From Methanolobus sp. UBA474 (GTDB lineage: Archaea > Halobacteriota > Methanosarcinia > Methanosarcinales > Methanosarcinaceae): a stretch of 17,832 bases of DNA. The notes beneath the pieces are model-generated. The model was not told the DNA's origin and made no database searches. It worked only from the letters and a program-made list of their open reading frames with translations. Positions 7,202-14,016 of this stretch are shown in pieces. Both the position numbers and the translations under genes were made by a program. The stretch lies in assembly GCA_002501695.1 (NCBI GenBank), contig DANZ01000107.1, positions 1-17,832 of the forward strand. The letters run 5' to 3'. Position 1 is the first letter of the stretch. The number at the start of each line of letters is the position of its first letter.

Positions 7202-8503
7202 ATGGGACCAATAACTATTTTCATTCTAGCTTTGATTTTCATTCTGATCCTTACTGCACGTCTCAGGGTGCATCCTTTTCTGAGCCTGATCGCCGGCTCT
7301 ATGCTGGTGGGGATCCTGGCTGGCGAGACCGAAGGAACCATGGAGGCGATCACTGCAGGCATGAGCAGTATCTTCGCGGAATATGCTATTGTCGTTACTG
7401 GCGGAAGCATCATAGGAGTGATACTGCAAAAAAGCGGGGCGACCTCGATCATTGCAGACGATATCATAAGGATATTCAAAAAACCGGTAATGGCGCTCTT
7501 CCTGCTGGGATTCATGTTCGCAGTGCCTATGATGTGCCTGATACTGGCATTCATAATCTTCATTCCGGTAGCCAAGGATCTGAGTGAAAAGCTCAGCCTG
7601 AAGAAAGGCGTTACAGAAAGTGCCCTCGCACTGGGAACAATGGTTTCCTTCGGCCTGATCTACCCTTCACCCGGCATTTACGCTTTTATCAGGGACATGG
7701 GTCCCACTACTGAGATAAGCGCATTCAGAGTATTGATAACAGGATTATTCATTGCTGTGCCCGTCTCACTGGCTGGGTATCTTTACATAATGAAAATATA
7801 TGATATGAGGGCAAAGGAGGATTACTTCCGCTATGCAGCTCCTGCAAAGGACCCTGCTGTCGTAAGTCTCCTTCCCACCAGGGTAGCTTGTTATGCACCC
7901 ATCGTCATTCCGGTAATACTTATCCTTATTCGCATCACTACACATTCACCCGTATTCTATTTCATTGGTAATCCGGGCATGGCACTGATGTCCGGAGCAG
8001 TGATCGCAATGGTATTACCAACCCGGAAGTTCGGCTCTGCCGATATAAGGGCATGGGTGGAGAAAGGCATCAGAAGGAGTGGACTTGTGATGCTGGACAT
8101 ATGCGGGGGCGGAGCCCTTGGAGCAACCCTCGCAATGGCAGGTGTCGGCGAAGCAATTGGGGACATGCTGCTTGTTTCCAGTGTCCCCCCACTGCTTATC
8201 CCATTCCTGATAGGAGCGGCTATCCAGACTGTGCAGGGTTCACGCATGGTGACATTGTTCGTTGCATCGGCACTGGTCGTGCCTATCATGCCACAACTTG
8301 GACTGCCTGCAGAGATTGTGCTGTTCTCGATGGCTTCGGGCACCTTCCTTATATCGCACTTCAATGACCCCTTTTTCTGGGTATTGGGGGACTTTGCTGA
8401 TATGGAAACTCCCGAGATACTGAAAACATATACAATAGGAGGCATAATAATGGGAATCACCAGCATGGCGATAACCAGCATCATCTACTTCGCATTCTAC
8501 TGA
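7202..8503 (+). CDS. GntP-type permease (organic acid:H+ symporter family), copy 2
   Basis: A 433-residue paralogue of exactly the same length as the previous gene, with the same family marks: HPFLSLIAGS near the start, CGGGALGATLA near 300, QGSRMVT near 347 and SHFNDPFFW near 387. The middle loop is shorter in charge and different in sequence, and membrane segments in the first half differ (for example FAVPMMCLILAFIIFIPVA). This suggests a different or broader substrate range, or different regulation. Its first codons are unusually close to copy 1 at the DNA level (7280-7363 matches 5869-5952 at 78 of 84 bases). It ends next to a two-way terminator and faces the hemerythrin gene. Confidence 0.82.
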   Translation: MGPITIFILALIFILILTARLRVHPFLSLIAGSMLVGILAGETEGTMEAITAGMSSIFAEYAIVVTGGSIIGVILQKSGATSIIADDIIRIFKKPVMALFLLGFMFAVPMMCLILAFIIFIPVAKDLSEKLSLKKGVTESALALGTMVSFGLIYPSPGIYAFIRDMGPTTEISAFRVLITGLFIAVPVSLAGYLYIMKIYDMRAKEDYFRYAAPAKDPAVVSLLPTRVACYAPIVIPVILILIRITTHSPVFYFIGNPGMALMSGAVIAMVLPTRKFGSADIRAWVEKGIRRSGLVMLDICGGGALGATLAMAGVGEAIGDMLLVSSVPPLLIPFLIGAAIQTVQGSRMVTLFVASALVVPIMPQLGLPAEIVLFSMASGTFLISHFNDPFFWVLGDFADMETPEILKTYTIGGIIMGITSMAITSIIYFAFY

Positions 8504-8522
8504 GAATATAGATCTTAAAACC

Positions 8523-8536
8523 TTTTTTAAAAAAAA
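8523..8536. terminator. Two-way terminator between permease and hemerythrin genes
   Basis: T6 (8523-8528) followed directly by A8 (8529-8536) gives a U-tract on both strands. It lies 20 nt after the permease stop and about 45 nt after the stop of the facing minus-strand gene. Confidence 0.6.
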
Positions 8537-8581
8537 TAAGGGATATCTTTCCCCTGGTTTTTCAATGCAGAAAAGGCCCGA

Positions 8582-9628
8582 TCATCTTCTGCCGTGTGCA
8601 GCCCTGTACTTGTCCTTGAAAGCAAGATACTGTTGTGCAAGCTCTTCTGCCCTCTGCTCGCTCAGGACCTGCCTGGAAGCCGGGAACATCTGCCTCTCTT
8701 CTTCCTCTACGTGATGCTTCACGTTCTCCTTCAGGACTTTGAGCTTGGAGGTCCACATCTCATCTTTCTCACTCATTGTATCCAGTTCGGATAAAAGGAC
8801 CTTTGCAACATGATGCTCCTGGTAGCCCTCCATAGTTATGTCATGGGTCTTGTTCTCACTTCTCAGTACAGGATAAAGGAGCTCTTCCTCACCGTTGAGA
8901 TGTGTGTCCAGTTCATCCTTGATCTGCAGGAAAGTATCTCTTGAGCCATTCCTTATCGCTTCATCGAATAAGCTGAGCACCTTGTCATGTTCGTCTTTGA
9001 GTAGCTGGTAGATAGGCATATGGGTAGTAGGCACAGATGAAACCACGGTGGTGCCTTCTCTTCTTATACCACTTTCAGGAGCTACACCGACAGTAGTGTC
9101 AGCGCCTATGATCTCCCCCTGACGTGCTGCAGCCAGTGTTTCTTCTGCACCCATGGTTACCGGCTCACGCTTCTCGCTCCGTTTCCAGGTCTCCTCATAT
9201 TCATTACCGGACATGACTACCGGTTCTTCAAGGGACCCTGTCCTTGTCTCCTCGAGGGTACCTCTTCTCAGCGATGGCTGCTCATAGCCATAGTAATCAT
9301 AGATCGTTGTTACGTATGCACGGTGAGCTTCGTCCGTGGTGCCTGGCCATTTATCCTTATCAAATCCCGGAGCATTCTCAAGCTTCTGTTTGTCAACATT
9401 AAGAATGAAATTGTGCGACCCCGGATCCTTCTGCATTGCCTGCCAAGGCACTCCGAAGTATTTGTCCCCCATGCCTAAGAAACCTCCGAATGACAGCACG
9501 ACGTAAGCAACAGACCCGTCCTCCAGATCGATCATTATATCCTTTATCTTTCCAAGGTCTTCACCCTTTTCGTTTACAACCTTATCCTTCTCAATAGTAG
9601 TAGCAGATAATACTTCTGGCACAGCCAC
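8582..9628 (-). CDS. PRC-barrel plus hemerythrin (HHE) domain protein, copy 1
   Basis: A 348-residue soluble protein. Residues 1-85 form a PRC-barrel (VNEKGEDLGKIKDIMIDLEDGSVAYVVLSFGG), a linker rich in Glu and Thr covers about 120-200, and an HHE cation-binding helical bundle covers about 205-320. Iron ligands expected for hemerythrin are present: EHD at 213-215, H243 with E247/E248, EHH at 271-273 and HH at 305-306 followed by Glu residues. HHE proteins bind a di-iron centre and O2 or NO, so a role in oxygen or iron stress is likely. GTG 9628 is chosen: GGGAGTG lies 6 nt upstream and the paralogue has the same geometry. The ATG at 9643 would place the start before that ribosome site. Confidence 0.88.
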   Translation of the reverse strand: MAVPEVLSATTIEKDKVVNEKGEDLGKIKDIMIDLEDGSVAYVVLSFGGFLGMGDKYFGVPWQAMQKDPGSHNFILNVDKQKLENAPGFDKDKWPGTTDEAHRAYVTTIYDYYGYEQPSLRRGTLEETRTGSLEEPVVMSGNEYEETWKRSEKREPVTMGAEETLAAARQGEIIGADTTVGVAPESGIRREGTTVVSSVPTTHMPIYQLLKDEHDKVLSLFDEAIRNGSRDTFLQIKDELDTHLNGEEELLYPVLRSENKTHDITMEGYQEHHVAKVLLSELDTMSEKDEMWTSKLKVLKENVKHHVEEEERQMFPASRQVLSEQRAEELAQQYLAFKDKYRAAHGRR

Positions 9629-9653
9629 GTATAACACTCCCATTTAGTTTCGT

Positions 9654-9679
9654 TATGAGGCAGTTCATTTTGCCTCATA
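9654..9679 (-). promoter_or_regulatory. Palindromic operator of hemerythrin copy 1
   Basis: TATGAGGCA (9654-9662) and TGCCTCATA (9671-9679) form a perfect 9-bp inverted repeat with an 8-nt spacer. Its centre lies about 38 nt downstream of the TATA box, close to the predicted transcription start, where a repressor would block initiation. A related palindrome sits at the same distance in the paralogous gene. Confidence 0.65.
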
Positions 9680-9698
9680 TACGTAATATGTTGCCCTA

Positions 9699-9709
9699 GT
9701 TTATTTAAG
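9699..9709 (-). promoter_or_regulatory. TATA box of hemerythrin copy 1
   Basis: Read on the minus strand the element is CTTAAATAAAC, the same as before hemerythrin copy 2. Transcription would start near 9679. Confidence 0.65.
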
Positions 9710-9888
9710 AATTGTGAAACCTTGGACAGGGAGATTGTTTCCAAGGGTTCTTTCCTTTTTCAGGCGCAGTGAACCAGGCAACTATGCTGTCATCCGAACC
9801 TGCCCAAAATATACAAAAGATAGGTATTAAACATACTAAATATAAATTCAATTTCATTTTAACTATTTTTGCAGGATTTTTTTATTTA

Positions 9889-9905
9889 AGTACTTTTTTA
9901 TATTA
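9889..9905 (+). promoter_or_regulatory. Promoter of DUF2795 copy 1
   Basis: AGTACTTTTTTATATTA, about 60 nt before the start codon, shares the core TAyTTwTTTATA with elements before the other two DUF2795 genes. Confidence 0.5.
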
Positions 9906-9963
9906 GCAGCTACCCAGAGGATTATGGGGGTAATTACTTCCAAACCAAGGGGAGGTGAAATAT

Positions 9964-10152
9964 GTGAAAAGCAATGTTGCAGCTGTACAGGAAGCTTTAA
10001 AGGGTATTGATTATCCAAAAGAAAAGAAAGAAGTAATCGAATTTGCCAAAGATCATAAAGCTTCCAAGAATGTCATGGCCGACCTGGAAAATATTTCAGA
10101 CCGGAAATATAATACTGCAGCGGATCTCAGCAAAGAGTTCTCAGGAAAGTAA
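9964..10152 (+). CDS. DUF2795 small protein, copy 1
   Basis: A 62-residue protein of the DUF2795 family, seen in the pattern AAVQEALKGIDYPKEKKEVIEFA, then a D-L-x-x-I-S/P-D-R-x-Y core and a D-L ending. The fold is probably a small helical domain; function is not established. GTG 9964 is preferred over GTG 9955 because GGAGGTGA (9951-9958) then lies 5 nt upstream and the product MKSNVAAVQEALKGI aligns with MRSNAAAIQEALEGI of copy 3 from its first residue. It sits between the two hemerythrin genes and is followed by a strong hairpin. Unlike copies 2 and 3 it has no charged C-terminal tail. Confidence 0.85.
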   Translation: MKSNVAAVQEALKGIDYPKEKKEVIEFAKDHKASKNVMADLENISDRKYNTAADLSKEFSGK

Positions 10153-10176
10153 GTGAAAGAGAACTTAAAATACATA

Positions 10177-10201
10177 ATGCCGGCCGATTAACGGCCGGCA
10201 T
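10177..10201 (+). terminator. GC-rich hairpin after DUF2795 copy 1
   Basis: ATGCCGGCCG and CGGCCGGCAT form a perfect 10-bp stem with loop ATTAA, 24 nt after the stop codon. It is followed by an A-rich rather than T-rich stretch, so it may stabilise the mRNA end as much as terminate it. Confidence 0.6.
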
Positions 10202-10221
10202 ATAAAAATGTGTTAATCTTT

Positions 10222-10246
10222 TCAAAAAAGGCCACCGAAAAAATAT
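10222..10246 (-). terminator. U-tract terminator of hemerythrin copy 2
   Basis: Two runs of A on the plus strand (within AAAAAAGGCCACCGAAAAAA) give two U6-type tracts for the minus-strand transcript, starting about 20 nt after its stop codon. Confidence 0.5.
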
Positions 10247-10261
10247 ATAGGATATAGGATT

Positions 10262-11332
10262 TTATTCTATCCTGTTCTGGCTCTTGAAATCCAGATATTT
10301 TTGTGCAACTTCCCGGGATTCGCTTTCACTCATCTCGCGTTGTGCATCAGGGAACATCTGCTTCTCTTCCTCTTTTACATGATGCCTGACTGTTTCTTTC
10401 AACACTTTCATCTTAGGTACCCACATGTCGCTTCTCTCGTCCATGACCTCAAGTTCCGAAAGCAGCACCTTGGCCAGATGATGTTCCTGATAGCCTTCCA
10501 TAGCGATATCATGAGTCCTGTTCCTGTCCTTCAATACCGGATACAGCACTTCCTCCTCCCCGCTCATATGAGAGTAAAGTTCATCCTTTATTTGCATGAA
10601 AGTATCCTTTGAGCGGTTGTTGATGGCTTCATCGAACATATTCAGGACCCTGTCATGTTCACCTGTCAATATGGAATATATATCGGTCTGCACTTCGCCA
10701 GCCCTTACTTCACGGGTCCTCACACGGGAAGCCTCTGCTCCGGCCGCTGTAGCGCATTGTGCCTGATCACTGGCCTTTATTTCCTCTTCGGTCGTTCTTC
10801 TCCAGGGTGCCTTCAAAGTCCTGCCGCCGGGCTCTTCAAGGTCCGGGTTTCCAAATTCCGTGAGTGTCCTTCCCCTTTCAGTAACGCCTCCAAGGCCCTC
10901 AATAGTGGTACCGGCCGGTTCCTCAAGTGACCTGTCCCTCGTTCCCAGGGCCTCTCCATATATCCGCTCGCTGTACGGGCATTTATATCCGTAGTAATCA
11001 TAGACATTCATCACGTAATCCTGGTAGGACTCGCCAGCCTCGGTTCCGGGCCAATGGTCTTTATCAAATCCCGGAGCATTCTCAAGCCTTTCTTTATCGA
11101 CATTAAGGATGAAAGCGTGTTCATCGGGTTTCTTCCTCATAGCCTCAAGAGGAACACCAAATAACTTATTCCCCAGGCCCAGGAAACCCCCAAATGACAG
11201 CACGACATAAGCAACAGATCCTGTTTGCATGTCTATCATTACATCTTTTATATCCCCAAGGTTTTCACCCTTTTCGTTTACAATTTTGTCTCCTTCCATA
11301 GCACTAGTTGACAACATCTTTGGCACAGCCAC
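10262..11332 (-). CDS. PRC-barrel plus hemerythrin (HHE) domain protein, copy 2
   Basis: A 356-residue paralogue of copy 1 with the same order of domains: PRC-barrel at about 1-82, a variable linker at about 120-215, and an HHE bundle at about 215-330. The iron ligands are conserved: EHD near 225-227, H255 with E259/E260, EHH near 283-285 and HH near 317-318 followed by Glu residues. The linker carries LEEP and GRTL repeats and has diverged most, while the two domains are well kept. GTG 11332 is chosen because GGGGAGTG lies 6 nt upstream, exactly as in copy 1; GTG 11341 would overlap that ribosome site. The two copies flank a DUF2795 gene, so they probably arose by local duplication and share a regulator. 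Confidence 0.88.
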   Translation of the reverse strand: MAVPKMLSTSAMEGDKIVNEKGENLGDIKDVMIDMQTGSVAYVVLSFGGFLGLGNKLFGVPLEAMRKKPDEHAFILNVDKERLENAPGFDKDHWPGTEAGESYQDYVMNVYDYYGYKCPYSERIYGEALGTRDRSLEEPAGTTIEGLGGVTERGRTLTEFGNPDLEEPGGRTLKAPWRRTTEEEIKASDQAQCATAAGAEASRVRTREVRAGEVQTDIYSILTGEHDRVLNMFDEAINNRSKDTFMQIKDELYSHMSGEEEVLYPVLKDRNRTHDIAMEGYQEHHLAKVLLSELEVMDERSDMWVPKMKVLKETVRHHVKEEEKQMFPDAQREMSESESREVAQKYLDFKSQNRIE

Positions 11333-11362
11333 AGTTATCACTCCCCTTCAATTTTCAATATG

Positions 11363-11378
11363 AGGCAATGTATTGCCT
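11363..11378 (-). promoter_or_regulatory. Palindromic operator of hemerythrin copy 2
   Basis: AGGCAA (11363-11368) and TTGCCT (11373-11378) form a 6-bp inverted repeat with a 4-nt spacer. The left side, TATGAGGCA, is identical to the arm before copy 1. Its centre lies about 37 nt from the TATA box, again at the predicted transcription start. Confidence 0.6.
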
Positions 11379-11401
11379 ACCCCAAGTAATATGGGACTGG
11401 T

Positions 11402-11412
11402 GTTTATTTAAG
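11402..11412 (-). promoter_or_regulatory. TATA box of hemerythrin copy 2
   Basis: On the minus strand CTTAAATAAAC, identical to the TATA box of copy 1. Confidence 0.65.
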
Positions 11413-11531
11413 TATTGCGAAATATGAGAACTGAAGGAAGGAAATCATTTACATGAAAAGTCGCCTTTTTTATTTTTTAAATACATTGGTAGTTACTGGT
11501 TAAGACGATTTTAGTAAAAAACTGCTTTAGA

Positions 11532-11548
11532 GTATTTATAAGTACCAT
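11532..11548 (+). promoter_or_regulatory. Possible promoter of the ion channel gene
   Basis: AGTATTTATAAGTACC contains a good TATA-like core (TTTATAAG), 155 nt before the channel start. It is the best candidate in the region but the long leader makes it uncertain. Confidence 0.4.
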
Positions 11549-11702
11549 CAAAAGAAATAGTGCACTAAGAGTGACCCTTTTAAAGAAAGAGAGGAGAGGA
11601 ACGCATAATACCTAGGATCATCTGCAGTATTTCAAAGCTCTTTTCAGACAGGTTTCTTACATATTTCGTATATAATGATACATGATACGTCAGGGGTCTC
11701 GG

Positions 11703-12461
11703 ATGGATAAGGAACATCTTAACAAAGAAAGGGAAGAGATACTTTACCAGATCAATGAAACGCTGGACACACCTCTCATATTCCTGTCCATACTATGGCT
11801 TGTTCTTATTATAATTGACCTGATATATGGGCTTCCGCCTTTTTTACAAACCCTGAACAGTGTCATATGGGCAATATTCATAATTGATTTTATCATAGAG
11901 CTGTACATTGCACCCCGGAAAAGAGCTTACCTGAGAAACAACTGGCTATCCGGAATATCACTGCTTCTGCCTCCGTTGCGCATCCTGAAACTGTTCAGGG
12001 CATCCAGGATAATAAAAGTAGTGCGGGTCGGTCAGTCATTTAATCTTGCCCGGCTGATCTCATCATTCAACAGGAGCCTGAAGGTAGTCAGGAACACTAT
12101 GAAAAGAAGAGGGATGGGATATGTGATGGCCCTTACAACACTTATAACTCTGCTTGGTGCGGCGGGAATGTATAGCTTTGAGTATCCCCACTTTGATTCT
12201 TACGGTGATGCCCTGTGGTGGACCAGTATGATCATGACCACGATAGGCAGCCAGTATTGGCCAGTAACCAGTGAAGGTAGGATATTGACATTCTTACTGG
12301 CCCTTTACGCATTTGCCATCTTCGGATACATAACTGCGGCACTTGCAAGCATCCTTGTGGGAAAGGACAAGGAAGCGCAATCAAATGAGATAGAGGGATT
12401 GAACAGAGAGGTGCAGTATCTCTCAGACAGGATTGACGATCTTTTGGAAAAAGAGAAGTAG
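11703..12461 (+). CDS. Voltage-sensor-type six-TM ion channel with unusual selectivity filter
   Basis: A 252-residue membrane protein of the voltage-gated ion channel superfamily. S1 is at about 24-43, S2 at 52-70, and S4 at 93-110 with a charge at every third residue (R93, K96, R99, R102, K105, R108). The pore helices are at about 138-158 and 193-217. The filter region reads TTIGSQYWP (179-187) where potassium channels have TVGYG, so selectivity cannot be assumed. A charged tail (222-252) looks like a short coiled coil for tetramer assembly. ATG 11703 is chosen because AGGGGT at 11692-11697 lies 5 nt upstream; ATG 11682 has no ribosome site. It faces the DUF421 gene tail to tail. Confidence 0.82.
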   Translation: MDKEHLNKEREEILYQINETLDTPLIFLSILWLVLIIIDLIYGLPPFLQTLNSVIWAIFIIDFIIELYIAPRKRAYLRNNWLSGISLLLPPLRILKLFRASRIIKVVRVGQSFNLARLISSFNRSLKVVRNTMKRRGMGYVMALTTLITLLGAAGMYSFEYPHFDSYGDALWWTSMIMTTIGSQYWPVTSEGRILTFLLALYAFAIFGYITAALASILVGKDKEAQSNEIEGLNREVQYLSDRIDDLLEKEK

Positions 12462-12508
12462 TGATATTATTTAATTCACCGGGTATCAAGTGAACGAAGG
12501 TAAAACGA

Positions 12509-13216
12509 TCAGGGTTCAACGAACTCCACCCATTCACTCCCACGGCAATCGGGAAAGATCTCTCCCTGATGGAATTTCCTTGTTTCTCCTGTTTCAAAAC
12601 ATGAATAGTATGCAGGCTTTGGCACTACTGTGCCACTTTGATGGTGTTTGGGATGTTCGGGTACCTCCAGGGGTATTGTAGTCAGGCCTGGCTGTCGCTT
12701 GTCTTCATCTAATTTGTAGATGCTCAGGTCTCCGTCCCTTTCCAGATATACCTTCTCAAGTTCTCCAAGGTGCCTGATACCCTGTTTTCTAAGCATCAGC
12801 AGAAGTTCGTCTATTGTTGTAGAAGTTCTGTCAAACTTCTCCCTGTTTATTGTTCCGTTCTCTATGACTTTGATAGGTGTGCCCATAGTCATATCCTCGT
12901 ACCTCGGGCTTCTCTTCATGAGAGAACTCTGTATCCGGAACAGCACCAGAGCAGTAGCCATCACAAAAGCACTCCAGAGCAGAGATACTTCCGGGTAGAA
13001 CATCGGGTCTCCCACTGCAGATCCAAGGGCAATAATGATCAAAAGGTCAAAAGATGTTAACTGTTCCACTGCTCTTCTTCCCAACAATCTCATAAACAGA
13101 AGTGATATAATAAATATTACAGATGTCCTGAAAATAACCTCAAGAAGATAAGTCACGGGTGTTGAGGCAAAAAGCATACGTGCCACATCAAAAGGTTCGA
13201 TGTTCCCGGCTGGCAT
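12509..13216 (-). CDS. DUF421 (YetF-type) membrane protein
   Basis: A 235-residue protein with three N-terminal membrane segments (about 22-42, 56-74 and 78-95), including the family mark RLLGRRAVEQLTSFDLLIIIALGSAVGD. The soluble DUF421 domain follows (about 103-175: PIKVIENGTINREKFDRTSTTIDELLLMLR, then RHLGELEKVYLERDGDLSI). YetF-type proteins are widespread in Bacillus and other bacteria; their role is not firmly known. The last 45 residues (PEHPKHHQSGT to WVEFVEP) are an extension with Cys206 and Cys224, beyond the core domain. No ribosome site precedes the ATG, but a TATA-like sequence lies about 25 nt upstream, which suggests a leaderless transcript. Codon use looks like that of its neighbours. 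Confidence 0.85.
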   Translation of the reverse strand: MPAGNIEPFDVARMLFASTPVTYLLEVIFRTSVIFIISLLFMRLLGRRAVEQLTSFDLLIIIALGSAVGDPMFYPEVSLLWSAFVMATALVLFRIQSSLMKRSPRYEDMTMGTPIKVIENGTINREKFDRTSTTIDELLLMLRKQGIRHLGELEKVYLERDGDLSIYKLDEDKRQPGLTTIPLEVPEHPKHHQSGTVVPKPAYYSCFETGETRKFHQGEIFPDCRGSEWVEFVEP

Positions 13217-13235
13217 GATAAGAAATATGGTACTG

Positions 13236-13246
13236 TAACTATATCA
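13236..13246 (-). promoter_or_regulatory. Possible TATA box for a leaderless DUF421 transcript
   Basis: On the minus strand CTGATATAGTTA lies about 25 nt before the ATG, the usual TATA-to-start distance in archaea, and no ribosome site is present between them. Confidence 0.4.
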
Positions 13247-13302
13247 GCTCTAAGAAACAGATGTAAGTATACAACATACTGATAGCTTCTTGAATAATTC
13301 AT

Positions 13303-13320
13303 TAAAGTACTTATTTATAC
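13303..13320 (+). promoter_or_regulatory. Promoter of DUF2795 copy 2
   Basis: TAAAGTACTTATTTATAC lies 50-67 nt before the start and shares AAGTACTT and the TTTATA core with the promoter of copy 1. Confidence 0.55.
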
Positions 13321-13369
13321 CATTATTTAACAACCCTATAGGTAGGACCTTCAAAAGGGGAGTGAAAGT

Positions 13370-13630
13370 ATGAGGACCACTGCAGCAGCAATAGAGGCAG
13401 CACTTAGGAAAGCAGACTATCCTAAAAGAAAAGAAGAAATTCTAGAGTATGCCAAGAACCATAATTTTGAAGAGGACATGATGTACGATCTGCAGGGGAT
13501 CTCGGACAGGAAATATGAAAACCCGAGGGATCTCCGAAATGAGTTTCAAGAAGGACGGCACTCCGACGCAGTCAGGGAGTCTGTAAGGGAAGATGAGCAG
13601 TCTCCAAGAGATGAGCGGGGAACAGGATAA
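13370..13630 (+). CDS. DUF2795 protein with charged tail, copy 2
   Basis: An 86-residue protein. Residues 1-62 are a DUF2795 domain (AAIEAALRKADYPKRKEEILEYA, then LQGISDRKYENPRDLRNEF). The rest is a highly charged, probably disordered tail rich in Arg, Glu and Asp. GGGGAGTGA ends 4 nt before the ATG. It is followed by a T8 run and by copy 3, which has its own promoter, so the two are separate units. Function is unknown. Confidence 0.83.
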   Translation: MRTTAAAIEAALRKADYPKRKEEILEYAKNHNFEEDMMYDLQGISDRKYENPRDLRNEFQEGRHSDAVRESVREDEQSPRDERGTG

Positions 13631-13656
13631 GACTAAATACTATGTCAGGCGAATTA

Positions 13657-13664
13657 TTTTTTTT
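13657..13664 (+). terminator. U-tract terminator of DUF2795 copy 2
   Basis: A run of eight T lies 26 nt after the stop codon and before the promoter of copy 3. Confidence 0.55.
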
Positions 13665-13680
13665 GACTTATGCAACTTGA

Positions 13681-13695
13681 ATATTTATTTATATG
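13681..13695 (+). promoter_or_regulatory. Promoter of DUF2795 copy 3
   Basis: ATATTTATTTATATG lies 52-66 nt before the start, the same distance as in copies 1 and 2, and shares the core TAyTTwTTTATA. Confidence 0.55.
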
Positions 13696-13746
13696 CCACC
13701 GGACATAATAATATCCAAAGGTAATTCTTAAAAGGGGGAGGGAAAC

Positions 13747-14016
13747 ATGAGAAGCAATGCAGCAGCAATACAGGAAGCGCTGGAAGGCATTGAGTATCCG
13801 AAAGCAAAAAAGGATATTCTGGATTATGCAAAAAGTCACCATGCTTCAGAGAATATAGTTTCTGACCTGCAGGATATTCCTGACAGACAATATACAAGCC
13901 CGGCAGATATCCGAAGAGCTTTTGGCGAAAGCAGATCAGAAGCGCAGGTCCCGGAAAGACTGGAAGAGGACATTGAAAAGATTGACAGGGACATGGAGAG
14001 CTGGAAAAAGCAATAG
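13747..14016 (+). CDS. DUF2795 protein with charged tail, copy 3
   Basis: An 89-residue protein. Residues 1-60 are a DUF2795 domain (AAIQEALEGIEYPKAKKDILDYA, then LQDIPDRQYTSPADIRRAF), closest to copy 1 at the N-terminus. The tail (about 61-89) is acidic and helical, with Glu, Asp and Lys, and could form a coiled coil. GGGGGAGGG directly upstream is a strong ribosome site. Three copies within 4 kb, interleaved with hemerythrin, channel and DUF421 genes, suggest a shared stress or envelope role, which is inference. Confidence 0.84.
   Translation: MRSNAAAIQEALEGIEYPKAKKDILDYAKSHHASENIVSDLQDIPDRQYTSPADIRRAFGESRSEAQVPERLEEDIEKIDRDMESWKKQ

Larger units (their letters stand above)
9629..9963. other. 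Divergent intergenic region between hemerythrin copy 1 and DUF2795 copy 1
   Basis: No gene is seen in these 335 nt. The left part holds the minus-strand promoter and operator of the hemerythrin gene, the right part the promoter of the DUF2795 gene. Between them lie a 7-bp inverted repeat (9720-9726 and 9740-9746) and an extra A/T-rich TATA-like stretch near 9834-9849. Confidence 0.6.
11333..11702. other. Divergent intergenic region between hemerythrin copy 2 and the channel gene
   Basis: No convincing gene is seen in these 370 nt. It contains the hemerythrin promoter and operator at 11363-11412, a TATA-like ATTTTTTAAATAC near 11470-11483, a second TATA-like element near 11532-11548, and a ribosome-site-like GAGAGGAGAGGA near 11590 with no start codon behind it. 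The channel transcript would have a leader of about 140 nt. Confidence 0.55.

Noticed and set aside
9720..9746. 7-bp inverted repeat CCTTGGA/TCCAAGG between hemerythrin and DUF2795 genes
   Set aside because: Far from both predicted promoters, with a 13-nt spacer and no repeat elsewhere in the window; could occur by chance.
10177..10201. GC-rich palindrome considered as a dispersed repeat element
   Set aside because: Only one copy was found in the window; the position just after a stop codon fits a transcript-end hairpin better.
11580..11640. Possible small ORF after GAGAGGAGAGGA in the channel leader
   Set aside because: No start codon follows at a useful distance, and frames around it close within about 15 codons.
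12462..12508. Weak inverted repeat TTCAC/GTGAA between channel and DUF421 genes as a shared terminator
   Set aside because: Only 5 bp with a 10-nt spacer and no U-tract on either strand.
13270..13290. AGTAT/ATACT repeat between DUF421 and DUF2795 copy 2 as an operator
   Set aside because: Arms of 5 bp in AT-rich sequence, not placed at a predicted promoter or repeated elsewhere.
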